Shown here one piece after another: positions 1-24,058 of a stretch of 64,000 bases of DNA. Made by a program: the position numbers and the translations under genes. Below the pieces are notes generated by a model. That model ran no database searches and was not told the origin of the DNA. It was given only the letters and a program-made list of their open reading frames with translations. Each line of letters begins with the position of its first letter. Within the stretch, counting starts at the first letter, position 1. Source of the stretch: Pohlia nutans (Eukaryota; Streptophyta; Bryopsida; Bryales; Mniaceae); the NCBI GenBank assembly GCA_022496805.1, contig CM040097.1, positions 20,202,072-20,266,071 of the forward strand, read 5' to 3'.

Positions 1-154
1 TCCAATGCAATTTGTTTTACCTAGATTTGTATTAGTTAAGATCTTGTCTCAAAGTACTAACTCCTTGGCTTCATTCTTGGAGCACAAGTCTTAAATTCTT
101 ACACCCCGTACTGTATAATTTTAATTTTAATTTTCAAGAAAAAATTGTATGCAG

Positions 155-10592
<10,438 letters not shown>

Positions 10593-11800
10593 AACTAGAT
10601 AGTATTCACATTCAACCTGAGTCACCATCCACAGATTTTAACGTTGTGAGAAGGTGCTTACTGTAAAATGTCACAGGTGTAAGAATATCCAATATCTGCA
10701 CAATTAAGATCATGGATCATGTACACATGTTAGATCCACAGTAATTTTTCCATCCCATTACCCCAACCCTCCAGGGGCAGATTGAAGGTTCAGAATTCAA
10801 TAGAACTAAGTACTTTGGCAGTTTATCACTGAAATAATAATTCAATGAAAAAATGTAGGTATTCTATGTAAACTGTGAAACATGTTATATATTCCATGAG
10901 ACTGTTGAGGCATGCTGGCAATTTACAACTCAGAAACATTTAAAGCCTGGTGTTTCTGACCTTGCCATCTCCATCTTTGACATTGGAAGAAACAATGTAT
11001 GAAGATATTGCAAAATAAGGATGCTGATGGAGAGATACTTCAAAATCAAGGTCACTCCTGACTCCACCGCGTTCTGTTAACAGCAAACGGAATATTCAAT
11101 AGTCTCCCTCCGTGGTAGACATTTGAGAGGCACAGTTTCAATCAATCATCCACTTTCTCTGATCATTTGAGATCTTCGCCTGATAGCCAAGCATTTCCAC
11201 TGTTCGTCAAAATCTTTTACCTACATTTAAAGGTTTATTCATGAGTCAGAATTACAGCAAGTCTGAAGCTGACAGGAATTGCATTGTGTAATCATGCTAT
11301 GTAGACCTTAACCCCTAAGCGTCTAAAAACGCCCAATCTGGCCATCTGCATCACTGAACTTTGCAACGGTGGCATTTTCTCATTTTACCTCGATTTTCTG
11401 ATAGCAATCCATCATTTTAAAGCTCTTGTTCTACAGTACAAGATCAACAGTGTCGATCGTGTCAAACTGAAGACATTTTCACACAAACAGATGATTTGCA
11501 ACAGGGGGTCCAATTTTCCTACACAACAGAAAATACACAGTGGACGCTTAGGGGTTAAAGGGGATGTCGATGATTATATATTGCAATTCTCCATTAAAGT
11601 CTGATATCTATGTGCTTGACCAGCACATGTTATAGAGGAATTAAATGAAGCCCCATTACGGAACGTTTCAATGTGGACAGAAATTTCAATCCAGGAAGGT
11701 TGCCAGGTCAGGAACTTACTGTGAGTTTCAGCAGAACTCCTTCAGTAGACAAAGGTGTCTATGGAAACCATGAAAGTAAACACAATGCCGCAAAGTTCAC
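10593..11800. other. convergent intergenic spacer
   Basis: Lies between the stop of the LRR kinase and the stop of the opposite-strand exonuclease gene, so both 3' UTRs fall here. The only structured element seen is the TTAA-end MITE at 11308-11558. Confidence 0.6.
11308..11558. mobile_element. 251-bp TTAA-end (piggyBac-like) MITE
   Basis: Near-perfect inverted termini: TTAACCCCTAAGCGTC at the left and GACGCTTAGGGGTTAA at the right. If TTAA is the target duplication, the element proper begins CCCCTAAGCGTC. No coding capacity. It sits between two convergent genes. Confidence 0.75.
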
Positions 11801-13736
11801 CTAAAGAATTTTCTCCACCGCGTCCCATCTTTCCCAAAGCAACGTCGCGCGATCGAGAATCTCTTCTGAAATGGATGGATCCACATACGCCGACATGGCA
11901 TTCAAAAGCTTAATGAATTGCTCGCCATTGTCCTTGGGACTCTGACAAACCAAATCATCCAGACTATAAGGTAGCATGTGGTTTGGCATGTCCACTCTCA
12001 AGGAGAGCAGTTTCTTGCTGAGCAAGATTCCACCTGTGTCTGCCATCAAGCTCATCCTGGGACGTTTGAGTTTCACTTTCTCCCGATTCGCCAGCAAATT
12101 TTCCACCGTCCCGAATTCCTTCACCAGTTTCAGAGCCGTGATCTCACCCACTCCAGCCAAGCCAGGAATGTTGTCCACTTTGTCCCCCATGAGCGCCAGC
12201 ACTTCCAGATATTGCCAAGGCTGAATATCGCCGAACCGCTCCTGAAACTCCTTCACTCCGAATGGGACGATGCCTGAGCCACGAGGCACAAACCGCAGCA
12301 GCCGAAGCTGAGGGGAAATCATCTGGAAGAAATCTTTATCTGGGGATGCAATGCTGACATTCATTCCGGCATCCACAGCTCGTAACGCAAAAGTGGCAAT
12401 CACGTCGTCCGCTTCCACACCTGAACACCAATCTCGTTACACATACACATGACTTTAGGAAAAAAACGCATAAACCCTAAAACCATTAAAGCTTAAACCC
12501 TAAAACCAATGAATCTTAAGCCCTAAAACCAACGAAGCTTAAACCCTAAAACCATTGAAGCTTAAGCCTTAAACCCTGAATCTTGAGCACCATGCTCAGT
12601 GCTCCCACAATCGAAGAAGACTAGAAAATTGAGCATCAACATACGATCATAATATTCTTGGGCCAAACTCTTATCCAATGATTTTTGCACAAAAATGAAC
12701 ATCGAAGATATTGGATAAGGAACTGGACAGCCGTCTACTACCTCTAGCTTTAATTACCATGCTTCTACACCCTAAAGCTTAAACCCTAAAACCCTGAAGC
12801 TTGAGCACCAAGCTCAGTGCTCCCACAATCGAAGACTAGAAAATTGAACATCAACGTACAATCATAACATACTTGGGCCAAATTCTTATCCAGTGATATT
12901 TGCACAAAAATGAACATCAAAGATACTGGATAAGGAACTGAACAGCCATCTACTCCCTCTAGCTTTAATTACCATGTTAAACGCACAATGGATGTAATGA
13001 AGGGTGGAACAGGTAATAAGGCAGAAGCACTTGCACATGGTTTTAGGGTTTTAGGGTTTAAGGTTGATTTACCTGCAACTTCAACAACAGAGATTCCTAG
13101 CGACAGCAACGCGGGTTTCAGGCACGAAAGCGCTTGACACACGGTGTCCGGCGTGGGAGGGCGGCCACTCTTATACGGCTGAAAAAGCTCATGCCGGAAC
13201 GTCAAGCCCTTGTAATCAAACGCCGCAGCAACATGCGAGGGCTCAATCTCCAGCAACCGAATCACGGTGGAGATCGCCGTGAACACGGTCAACACCCAGT
13301 CGGCTTCCGAGCCCATGTCTTTCAGGCTGCCGTACTGCACCTTGGCCATGATCTTGAAGTAAGCCCGGTACAGAATGGCGTTCCCGTCCAGGAGAAGCAG
13401 ACTTTTCCGCTGCGACTCGTCTCCTTCCCAGGGGAAATGCAGGCTCGTAGCCGGAATGATGTTCAAGGGCTTGTCATCCGGCAAGATGCGCGTCGGATTC
13501 GGGGCTTCGGATGAAGCAGCGCTCGGCCTTTGGAACTGCGGGGTCCGAGAGGAGAACTTGGCGGCTCTCTGGAGTGTGAAAAGGTTGACGCGCTTGGCCG
13601 CAAGCGGTGCAAGATTCGCAGGAAACAAGGGGAGCACTGTCGCCCATTGCAAGGAGGACATCTTCCACATCGCCATCGTGTTTTGTTTGTGGAGGATGTT
13701 AGCGAAAACGGTTCCCGAACTCTGCCATTGCTGCAA
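11801..13736 (-). CDS. 5'-3' exonuclease, DNA polymerase I N-domain type, organelle-targeted
   Basis: Predicted flap/5'-3' exonuclease of DNA replication or repair. Two exons, 13736-13073 and 12420-11801, join in phase to 427 residues. The first about 75 residues are rich in Ala, Arg and Ser with few acidic residues, as in a mitochondrial or plastid leader; MAMWKMSSLQ (13676) is an alternative start. The PIN-like nuclease core follows: LLLLDGNAILYRAYF with its metal-binding Asp, AAFDYKGLTFRHELFQPYK, VEVAGVEADDVIATFALRA, SIASPDKDFFQ, then the helix-hairpin-helix part VDNIPGLAGVGEITALKLV. No polymerase domain follows, as in the stand-alone plant proteins of this family. The intron (12421-13072) holds an internal duplication. 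Convergent with the LRR kinase. Confidence 0.9.
12470..12985. repeat. telomere-like AAACCCTAAA runs and a 180-bp direct duplication inside the exonuclease intron
   Basis: Intron holds repeated AAACCCTAAAACC units with GAAGCTT spacers (12472-12580, 12770-12800). A block of about 180 bp starting GAGCACCAtGCTCAGTGCTC occurs at about 12583-12760 and again at about 12798-12976 with scattered differences. Similar AAACCCTAAACCC runs recur at 13775-13875, just upstream of the gene. Confidence 0.75.
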
Positions 13737-13914
13737 GAACTACTGGACGGATTCGACGAAATACCGTTGAACCTCAAACCCTAAACCCGAAACCTTCAGC
13801 AGCATGCGAGGGCAGCGGGGCTACGAAATTGAACAGACATATGATCATCACATTCTTAAACCCTAAACCCTAAGACCTTGAGCAGCAATGCTCAGATGAG
13901 CACCTCCATCGTAA

Positions 13915-14111
13915 GAGCATTCCCAGCACAGTATCCTCGAAATTCTTGCTAAAAATCGAGTTCCCAATTTGTCGTGGGAAGATTATTTTTGCCAGCAACA
14001 GCGTTTGAGGTTGGTATTTTGCTTGTGAAAACCAGCTAGATTCCTCATCTTTGGTGAAATTTAGGTTTGGATAATTGAGGTTCGGAAATAAGGATACTAG
14101 CCGGCATGCTC
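13915..14111. mobile_element. PIF/Harbinger (Tourist-like) MITE, 197 bp
   Basis: Left end GAGCATTCCCAGC, right end GCCGGCATGCTC (inverse GAGCATGCCGGC), flanked by TAA at 13912-13914 and 14112-14114. A 3-bp TAA/TTA duplication is typical of PIF/Harbinger. A diverged relative lies at 62100-62416. Confidence 0.65.
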
Positions 14112-14811
14112 TAACATTAGTGGGCGGCAAAGATTGGACTTTGGTTTTGGTATATGTCTCCTTTCATGAGGAAAAATCAAAGTTGAAACTTTGACACCCA
14201 AGAAGAATCAATCATCAAGTTGATGAAGTAAATGGTAGAGGAAAGGTATCATTAATACTAAATATCATTGGGGATGTTGTACAGAGAGCTGGATTGGGTT
14301 GAGTTTAGTTTTCCAACTGGGTTTAGTATTTTCAACCAAACTCAAGGCAACTGAGGGCCGCAGAGGAGGTTGGGTTGAAATTGGGTTTTGTTGAACGGTG
14401 AGGGGAGCCACCATCCAAACTAATACGTAGTGTAAATTTTCAACCAAGTGACGCAGGCTGCAATTGAGAATTTCTCTTAAGAGGGGATTAGAGTTGAGAG
14501 CTTTTTTCAAAGGTTGAAATTACAATCTCCTTGTGCAACCCAAGGTTGAAACTATTTTCAACCCAAAGTCACCTAAAACTTTCAATTCAACCCGTGTGCA
14601 ACTTTCCCATCATTAGTTTAGTGTTTGGTTTTTAAAAAATAGCGTTTAGGGAGGTCAACTTTGAAATGACTCACAATTGATCTTATTGTTATTATTGTTT
14701 AATAGCCAAAAGGTAAATATCCTATTGTGGTCACTTTAGTATTGTCACTTGCAACTTTGATTGTGGCCATCCCATACTGGGCCAAATCTCATATTTTCAA
14801 GAATGATGATT

Positions 14812-15050
14812 TTAGCCCCTAAAGGACCAAGAAGCCCAAATTGGGCCTCATGGTTTTTATAGCAGTTTTGAATAGGTCCTATGTAAGCTTCCTTTTATTC
14901 AAATTTACTTGTCTTTCAATCAACACATGCAATGTTTTTAACTGATTTTGATGATATAAAATTTGTAAACATTTAAATTATATTTTTCAGAATATAATCG
15001 ATTAAACTTGTCATTTTAAAACCATGAATCCTTGATTCTTTAAGGGTTAA
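14812..15050. mobile_element. 240-bp TTAA-end MITE (family 1)
   Basis: Left end TTAGCCCCTAAAGGACC (TTAA decayed to TTAG), right end TTCTTTAAGGGTTAA. Interior is co-linear with 36555-36792, including GCCTCATG, TCAACACATGCAATGTT and AAAACCATGAATC. Confidence 0.75.
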
Positions 15051-15959
15051 ACCACATGAATGACTTACCATTCATGCGTGTTCACAATGTGCCTTCTTAC
15101 TTTACAGCTTTTTACGGTATCTTTTAACTAAATGAATGTAAGGTTTAATTTTTTTTATTCCTACAAATCCTTTCACTTCAAGCCAAAAAAAAGTTTGAAG
15201 GTGGCAATGACCAACATCCACGCTCTTCATAGAAACCTTTATTGGAATTTGAAATCAATTTATTAATAGTATTGTACCAACTAAGACAATCTGATGCTAG
15301 TCCTATATTCTTGACCTTTTCCCAAAAATCTAATCAAAATCAAACAACTAATAACACTAACATTTCTTAATTGTACTTAGAATTCATTAAAAAAGCTGAT
15401 TCAAAACATATGCAACCAATAGAGTTATTCAAAAACAAAACCGCTCCATGAGTGGAGTTTAAGTGGGGTTCACTTCCTATAATTACTAAAAATTTATGGC
15501 ATTCATTGTTCATGAATAGTCCCCAAAACTGGGTAATGAAAATGGTTGTTCTCTTACCCGAAGGTCATATCGAAAATCTAAAAAACATCTAGATTTCAGG
15601 TACTTTCGGCAATAACCACAGGCTACTTTGTAGAAAAAACAGAAGGTGCTCATGCAACCCGCGGATGAACAGAGTACGACGAATGAAGAACCTCTCCATC
15701 CATCCCACACGAGGACAAATAGAGTCGGATGAATTTAGGATGAATGAAGAACCTCTTTTGCATTCGAGTCCCGCACGAGGACAAACTGAACAGAGTCGGA
15801 TGAAATCTGGATGAATGAGAAATCGCAAGGTTATCCGAACCCAATCCTGTAAGGATTACGAACGCCGGGGCTGCGGGGCTGTTGCAGAGTCCAAAGCTTC
15901 ACCATCGCCATAGCTCACCATTTCGCAAGCCATTTCGAGAGGGCGCCAATTTCTTCGCC

Positions 15960-18799
<2,840 letters not shown>

Positions 18800-19569
18800 T
18801 AAAATCTTTTTGGAACACATCAAGCTCGTTTGGAATATATAGCGTGGAGCATTACTACTGTAGGATTGGAAGGTATGAATAGATGGTGTAGTCATAGAAG
18901 AGTACGTTCCCAAGGAAACGGTTCAAGGGTCTCAGTTCTCCGCGGCTGTAGGAAATAATCATTTTAGGTGAACTCATGGAGGGAAGGCTTCAGTACGTTA
19001 TGGCCAGTGAAGTACAAGTTGGACTGAAGTATTCTGATAGAGTTCGAGGGTATCACGTTGATTGTTACGTGCCAGGTAGGAAAGGAATTGCTGAATCTGA
19101 AATCATCCTATACCTGTCACTTTTGTACCAGTAGCAAAGCACGGTTGCCTTCAGGAGCAATCGATTCACATGTTGTATCTTCGAGAATTTGAGAGTCTCC
19201 TGGAGTTAGTTTTCTAGGCTTGGAAAACCTCATAAGCTTCTTGAGAAGCTGCTTTACCACCCTTGCAAAAAGAATCTAGATTCTTTCAATATCCGCAATT
19301 TCTTTTACCTCATTCACCCAGGCACTTTACAGCATCTCTCAGACTTCTGAGATTAAACAACTGAATGTGGTGCAACCTCCACTGCCCTAAAATGAACTAG
19401 TAACAGTTGAGATGCGATGGTTATGGACTAGGTAACCCTGTAAGTTCCAGATACCAATCGTTGAGCATCAGACACAGGAGTGACAGAAATTAGACTATCA
19501 AATCTTCAGACAAGTGAGAGCTCCATGCAACTCTTACATTATTTTAAAGTTGACCAAGGACGCTATGTA

Positions 19570-20178
19570 CAGTCGGGTACAAGATGGTTACGAATTTTGG
19601 ATCCAGTTGAGATTTGTGGGAACTTTGGAAGGCCCCTGTATGCTCAAAAATGAACGGAAATTCAAATTTTAATTTGCATTGGAATCACACTAAAGTCTAC
19701 TTTATCATCATTACAAATACACATATGTAATTGAAAATCATACAAAAAATCTGATATTTTCTAGATACTATCTACCATTTAGTGCTGCCACCATTTGTGA
19801 AAATTACAACTTGTATTTAATGGTACATATTAAAAATGAACCTTCACAATTGCTTTAGAGATACTTGATCCCACACCACTTGAACTATTTGTATGGTTTC
19901 TTACTTGTTCTTTACCTTAATGCAAAAAATCTTTGACTATCTTCCACAGGTTCACTATGAAATGATAGATAGTGCATAAAAGAAATCCAAATTGTTGTCT
20001 TATTTTAAATAATTATTTTTTCACTTATTATGAAGTTGAAGCACGCTGCATTGCAATTCCAATGCAATTTGTGGTTTCAAAATCGGTTCATTTTTGAGCA
20101 TGCTAGAGCTTCCTAAAAATTGTTGAACTTTTTAATGAAAACTGATTGAAAAATTCATAAGCATGTTGTACCCGACTG
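19570..20178. mobile_element. 609-bp TA-flanked (Tc1/mariner-like) element
   Basis: Ends CAGTCGGGTACAAGATG and CATGTTGTACCCGACTG are inverse, flanked by TA at 19568-19569 and 20179-20180. Both termini also contain the related pair ATGCTCAAAAATGAAC / GTTCATTTTTGAGCAT further inside. No coding capacity. Confidence 0.75.
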
Positions 20179-20305
20179 TACAAAAGTAGGAGAAACCAGA
20201 GGCGCTCGAGAAAGAAGGCAAGAATTCGTCATACCCAAATTAAGTGCCTGTCAGTGTGATGTCCTCCCAGGCTGCATGACATCCAAGCACGCTCGCCTCA
20301 AATTA

Positions 20306-20705
20306 AGGTAGGATGTCCTAAAACCACCACCTCCCCCAACTATGACATGTAGAGTTTTCTTGGGGCCATCACAGTTGGAGACTCAAAACCACCAATTTCA
20401 CTATTCAAGTAAACCAATGGCATGCCAAGCATTGCGAAGAAGTAGTTGGTGGTTTTGGGTATCATTATGAGTGAAAATTAGTACCACATGGTGTGGTCAT
20501 GGGGAAACCTAGAGGTCTGATTTGGGTCACAAAGTTCTTTTCACTTTGAAAATTTGTATCAATTTGAATATTGGGAATTAAATTGTGAAAATTTGTTCAT
20601 TCTGTGAGAAATCTTCTTCCAAATGACCGAAAAATATTTCTCATAAACAACCTTGTTAAAATGAGGCCATATTTCTTAAGTTGGTGGTTTTAGGACATCC
20701 AACCT
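20306..20705. mobile_element. 400-bp TA-flanked MITE with AGGTTGGATGTCC-type ends
   Basis: Left AGGTAGGATGTCCTAAAACC, right inverse AGGTTGGATGTCCTAAAACC, TA at each side (20304-20305, 20706-20707). The same element occurs at 26949-27346 in the opposite orientation with high similarity, and a third, incomplete copy is at 26646-26946. Confidence 0.8.
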
Positions 20706-20994
20706 TAGATTGCGCTTCACAAAAACGTACATGGTTTTTCAATTTCACCACGATTCAACCCCTCAATAGTCCAAAGAATGGAGAAAACACGAGAATAGTA
20801 ATGCACTAGAATGGAGCATATATCCACAAGAAGTCCACTTGAAACGTTGACTTAGCGCACAGTGCAAGTGTCTTGTTGTGGTTAATGTTCTGGGTACTTG
20901 AAAAAAAGATGAACAAATTGGTACTCAGGACATCAGCCATAATGAGACACATCATTGGGACAAGTAGTTTTTTCTCGGGATCAACTATTGCGCT

Positions 20995-21135
20995 GGTGCG
21001 GGTGCGGTATATTCCTTGAATATTCTTCGACATTAACAAAAATTCCTAAATCCCAAATCTCAAACCCTAACCCCAAACTGCCACGTAGCAGTGTTGATGG
21101 GACAAAATATTCCAAGAATATTCCGCACCCGCACC
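20995..21135. repeat. 141-bp foldback element
   Basis: Inverted arms GGTGCGGGTGCGG and CCGCACCCGCACC, continued by TATATTCCTTGAATATT against AATATTCCAAGAATATT. Likely a small MITE; no clear target duplication was found, so the class is open. Confidence 0.6.
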
Positions 21136-21338
21136 CCATGCACACCACACCCCAAATTCCGCACCACACATTAGCCGGCCCCTTTTTTCTCTTATGGTAA
21201 AAATAGTCACTACTGGAAAGTGTACAGGGTACAGTTCTTAAATTGCTTAGAGTGCATTTGTGCCTACACTTGACTAATAAATTTAATTGAGTGCATTGTG
21301 GAATTAGAACTTGTAAAATCAAGAATGATTGTGCATCT

Positions 21339-21341
21339 GTA

Positions 21342-21421
<80 letters not shown>

Positions 21422-21470
21422 ATATTAGTATATATATATTATATACTTATATATATAATGCAATTTTTAT
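21339..21470. repeat. (CA)n then (TA)n microsatellite
   Basis: A short CA run passes into a long, near-pure TA repeat, then a degenerate TATATTAT stretch. Low-complexity; likely length-variable. Confidence 0.95.
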
Positions 21471-21652
21471 TTTTTTACTATTTTTTAATATATTTTTTTA
21501 CACAAATCAAGGACCTTTGATTGTGCAGAGACCAAAGAACACACAGACCCCAGAGGCAGAAAGTGCAACAGATCAAGCAAGAGTGTCTGCAAGCAAGTTT
21601 GTGACGGGGCCTTCCAAGCCAGGATCCCTAGAATGAGTGGATCCTGTCTTCT

Positions 21653-22465
21653 TTAACCCTTTAACGCTTTGGGTACTGTAGCAGGGCTCACTGGTTTTCA
21701 CTGGGTTTTTCCACTATGATTGATACTGTCATAAATAGAATGAATTAAATTAGAAGGTAACCGTACAATTGTATTCTCAACTCGAGTGCAAACATTTTGC
21801 CAAAATTAGAGAATCATCCAATGGTAGGATTGGAAGATCATAGTATGTCTTTGAACTGTATAATGTACACTCAAAAATGAGATTTTGGAGGGTGTGTGAC
21901 ATCAAAGTTAAATAGAATTTGGGTTAAATTTTCTAAAATGAAAGTAAAGATGTTCAGCAATGACCTATGTCAACACCTCTATGTTGCAATCTTTCATGTT
22001 AAGAACGGACTCACACATAATTATTGTGAATTTTATAAGTGAGAGTGACTCATCCTTATACGGTTTAGGACAAAAATTAATACGTTAAAATATGAAAGGA
22101 GTTAGTACATGGATCAAGATCGGAATACATACACTAATGGGACATGAACAAGAGAACACAATCCAAAAAAATAAAATACAAGATAACTAACTTCCAAACA
22201 CAAAAAATACCGCATAGTACATGTGTTGTGTTTGTAAATATTTACTGTATTTTCAAGTATTTACAGTATTTTCGAGTTTTGTTCATAGGTATTTTGATAG
22301 TTGTACAAGTCCAAATTGAAACTTTCTTTTTCTAGAAGATGTATATTATACCGCTCATCATCTGAACTTCACAATTCAAAATCCAGTTCTTCACGGATTT
22401 TCTGTTATTCGCGTTTTCGACACAATAGAGACCACAATGTGGTCACTTGAGCACTAAAGGGTTAA
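21653..22465. mobile_element. 810-bp TTAA-end element (family 2)
   Basis: Left TTAACCCTTTAACGCT, right AGCACTAAAGGGTTAA. Interior matches, in opposite orientation, 54996-55805 and 60714-61509, for example the AACAAGAGAACACAATCCAA and TACTGTATTTTC... blocks. No transposase reading frame. Confidence 0.75.
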
Positions 22466-22492
22466 TCTTTTGTGAAACAAGTGTTGAACATA

Positions 22493-23925
22493 CTCCCTCT
22501 GTCCCAAAACAAAACCCGAATAAGTATTCTACAGTCAGGGCCTCTTTACACCTAGAGGCTGGGCCAATTCGTTGTGTAAGAGGCTTGAAATCCTCACTTG
22601 TGATTGGTCAAAAGGCTGAAATCGGCCCCAACCCCTTTACACTTAGAGCCCGGGCCGATTTGGTGATATGAATTTTTTACTTAAAAAACGCATGGTCCGA
22701 CATGGCCTGAGCTCGTTGAATTGGGTGCTCATAAAATGGAGGGCCAATTCTTGGCTTCGGGGCCAATGTCAAATTTCAATAAAAAAAAACCTTCTTATAA
22801 AAGATGATTTTCGAAATCCGTTGAATTATGTGGAAATCTAAACGGCTCTTTTGAAAAGAGAGAGGGGCTAAAATTTGCTACATTTATTGAATCAGCCTCT
22901 TTTCTTGGTCCCAAGGCCTTTACATATGGGAGAATTGGCCCCCGTTATAATCTTATTATAATGGGTAGTTGAGGCCGGCCTCAAGCCCAAAAGGGACTGA
23001 AATTTCATGCAATTGGCCTCAAGGGGAAATGGCCCGGCCTCTAGGTGTAAAGTGGCCCTCAGTTGACATATATATTTTTGTCCTTTGTCTTGTATCAGTT
23101 TTAGGTGCCATATAAAGGAAATGTTAGTAGATTTTCTTTATAAAGAGGATCATCTATGCATAATTTTAGCTTCAGAAGATGGAAATTCTATTTTTTGTGC
23201 ATTTTGTATATTTTTATACATCATTCTACAAAATCATTATTTAAAAAATATTAGTAAGGTTTTTTGTACTTGGTTTGTGGGAATAGGTAGGCAATATGAA
23301 AGCAAAAATCTTTCATTTTGGAGGATATTGCAAAAAAGTTATGGAATTTGTGCAAGATGAGTTCAAGTTTTACTACAACACTAGCACAATAACAAAACCT
23401 CAACAAATTGCATCACATTCAAACTAATTAAAGCCATGTATTGAGTAGTGATAATCATCGGGTATGCCCACCCTTGCCCACCACTCAATACATGGCTTTA
23501 ATTAGTTTGAATGTGATGCAATTTGTTGAGGTTTTGTTATTGTCCTAGTGTTGCAGTAAAACCTGAACTCATCATGTACAAATTCCATAATCTTTTTGTA
23601 ATATCCTCCAAAATGAAAGATGTCAGTTGCTTTCATATTGTCTACTCCTATTTTCGAAAACCAAGTACGAAAAAACCTTACGAATATTTTTTAAATATAT
23701 ATTTTTTTAACAATGTAATTTTTTTTAACTGCACATAAATAGAATTTCATCTTCTAAAACTGAAATTTTGCATAGATGATCGTCTTTATAAAGGAATGCA
23801 CAAAAAATTATACACCCCAAGAAAATCCACTTAAATTTCCTTTACATGGCAACTGAAACCGATACAACAACATAATATGTGTACAATACAAAGCGAAACA
23901 CGTTTTTATTTTAGGACTGAAGGAG
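22493..23925. mobile_element. long foldback Stowaway/mariner-type element with nested MITE
   Basis: Ends CTCCCTCTGTCCCAAAA and (inverse) CTCCTTCAGTCCTAAAA, flanked by TA (22491-22492, 23926-23927). Nearly all of the element is an inverted repeat: left arm about 23062-23450 pairs with about 23475-23880, leaving a loop of a few tens of bases near 23450-23475. The left arm is split by a second MITE at 22537-23059. A transcript would fold to a very long hairpin. Confidence 0.8.
22537..23059. mobile_element. 523-bp MITE with AGGGCC...GGCCCT ends
   Basis: Inverted termini of about 28 bp, AGGGCCTCTTTACACCTAGA at the left and its near inverse at the right. CAGT lies on both flanks (22532-22535 and 23060-23063). 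Ends of the CAGGG type suggest hAT, but no 8-bp duplication is visible. It interrupts the left arm of the foldback element 22493-23925. Confidence 0.6.
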
Positions 23926-24058
23926 TATAATTGTTTGGAAATAATGACCATATTTTGTTCGCAAAAAAATTAGGGCTCTTGATTCAAGTGAGAAATCAAG
24001 GCATGCACTTTAATTTTTTAGGTTAATTTGGGTCATTGTGAGGCAATTTTGGATTGAT

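Larger units (their letters stand above)
13737..15959. other. divergent promoter spacer between exonuclease and HEMC
   Basis: The two flanking genes point away from each other, so both promoters lie here. Contains telomere-like AAACCCTAAACCC runs near 13775-13870, MITEs at 13915-14111 and 14812-15050, and an imperfect GGATGAA(T/C)GAAGAACCTCT duplication around 15664-15830. TATA boxes could not be assigned with confidence. Confidence 0.5.
18800..20990. other. gene-free spacer downstream of HEMC
   Basis: No credible coding exon seen. It holds the HEMC 3' UTR, a TA-flanked element at 19570-20178, and a second TA-flanked family copy at 20306-20705. The segment 18970-19560 shows nothing I can assign. 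Confidence 0.5.

Noticed and set aside
13064..13784. Several long frames on the plus strand and in another minus frame
   Set aside because: They are shadows of the GC-rich first exon of the exonuclease, whose own frame carries the conserved nuclease motifs.
15882..15959. Longer N-terminus for HEMC
   Set aside because: It would need a non-ATG start; the ATG at 15960 has a good context and leaves a normal transit peptide.
21329..21520. Tyr/Ile repeat frame
   Set aside because: Translation of the TA microsatellite.
23085..23738. Frames of 71-91 codons
   Set aside because: They lie in the arms of the foldback element and are not conserved between the arms as protein.
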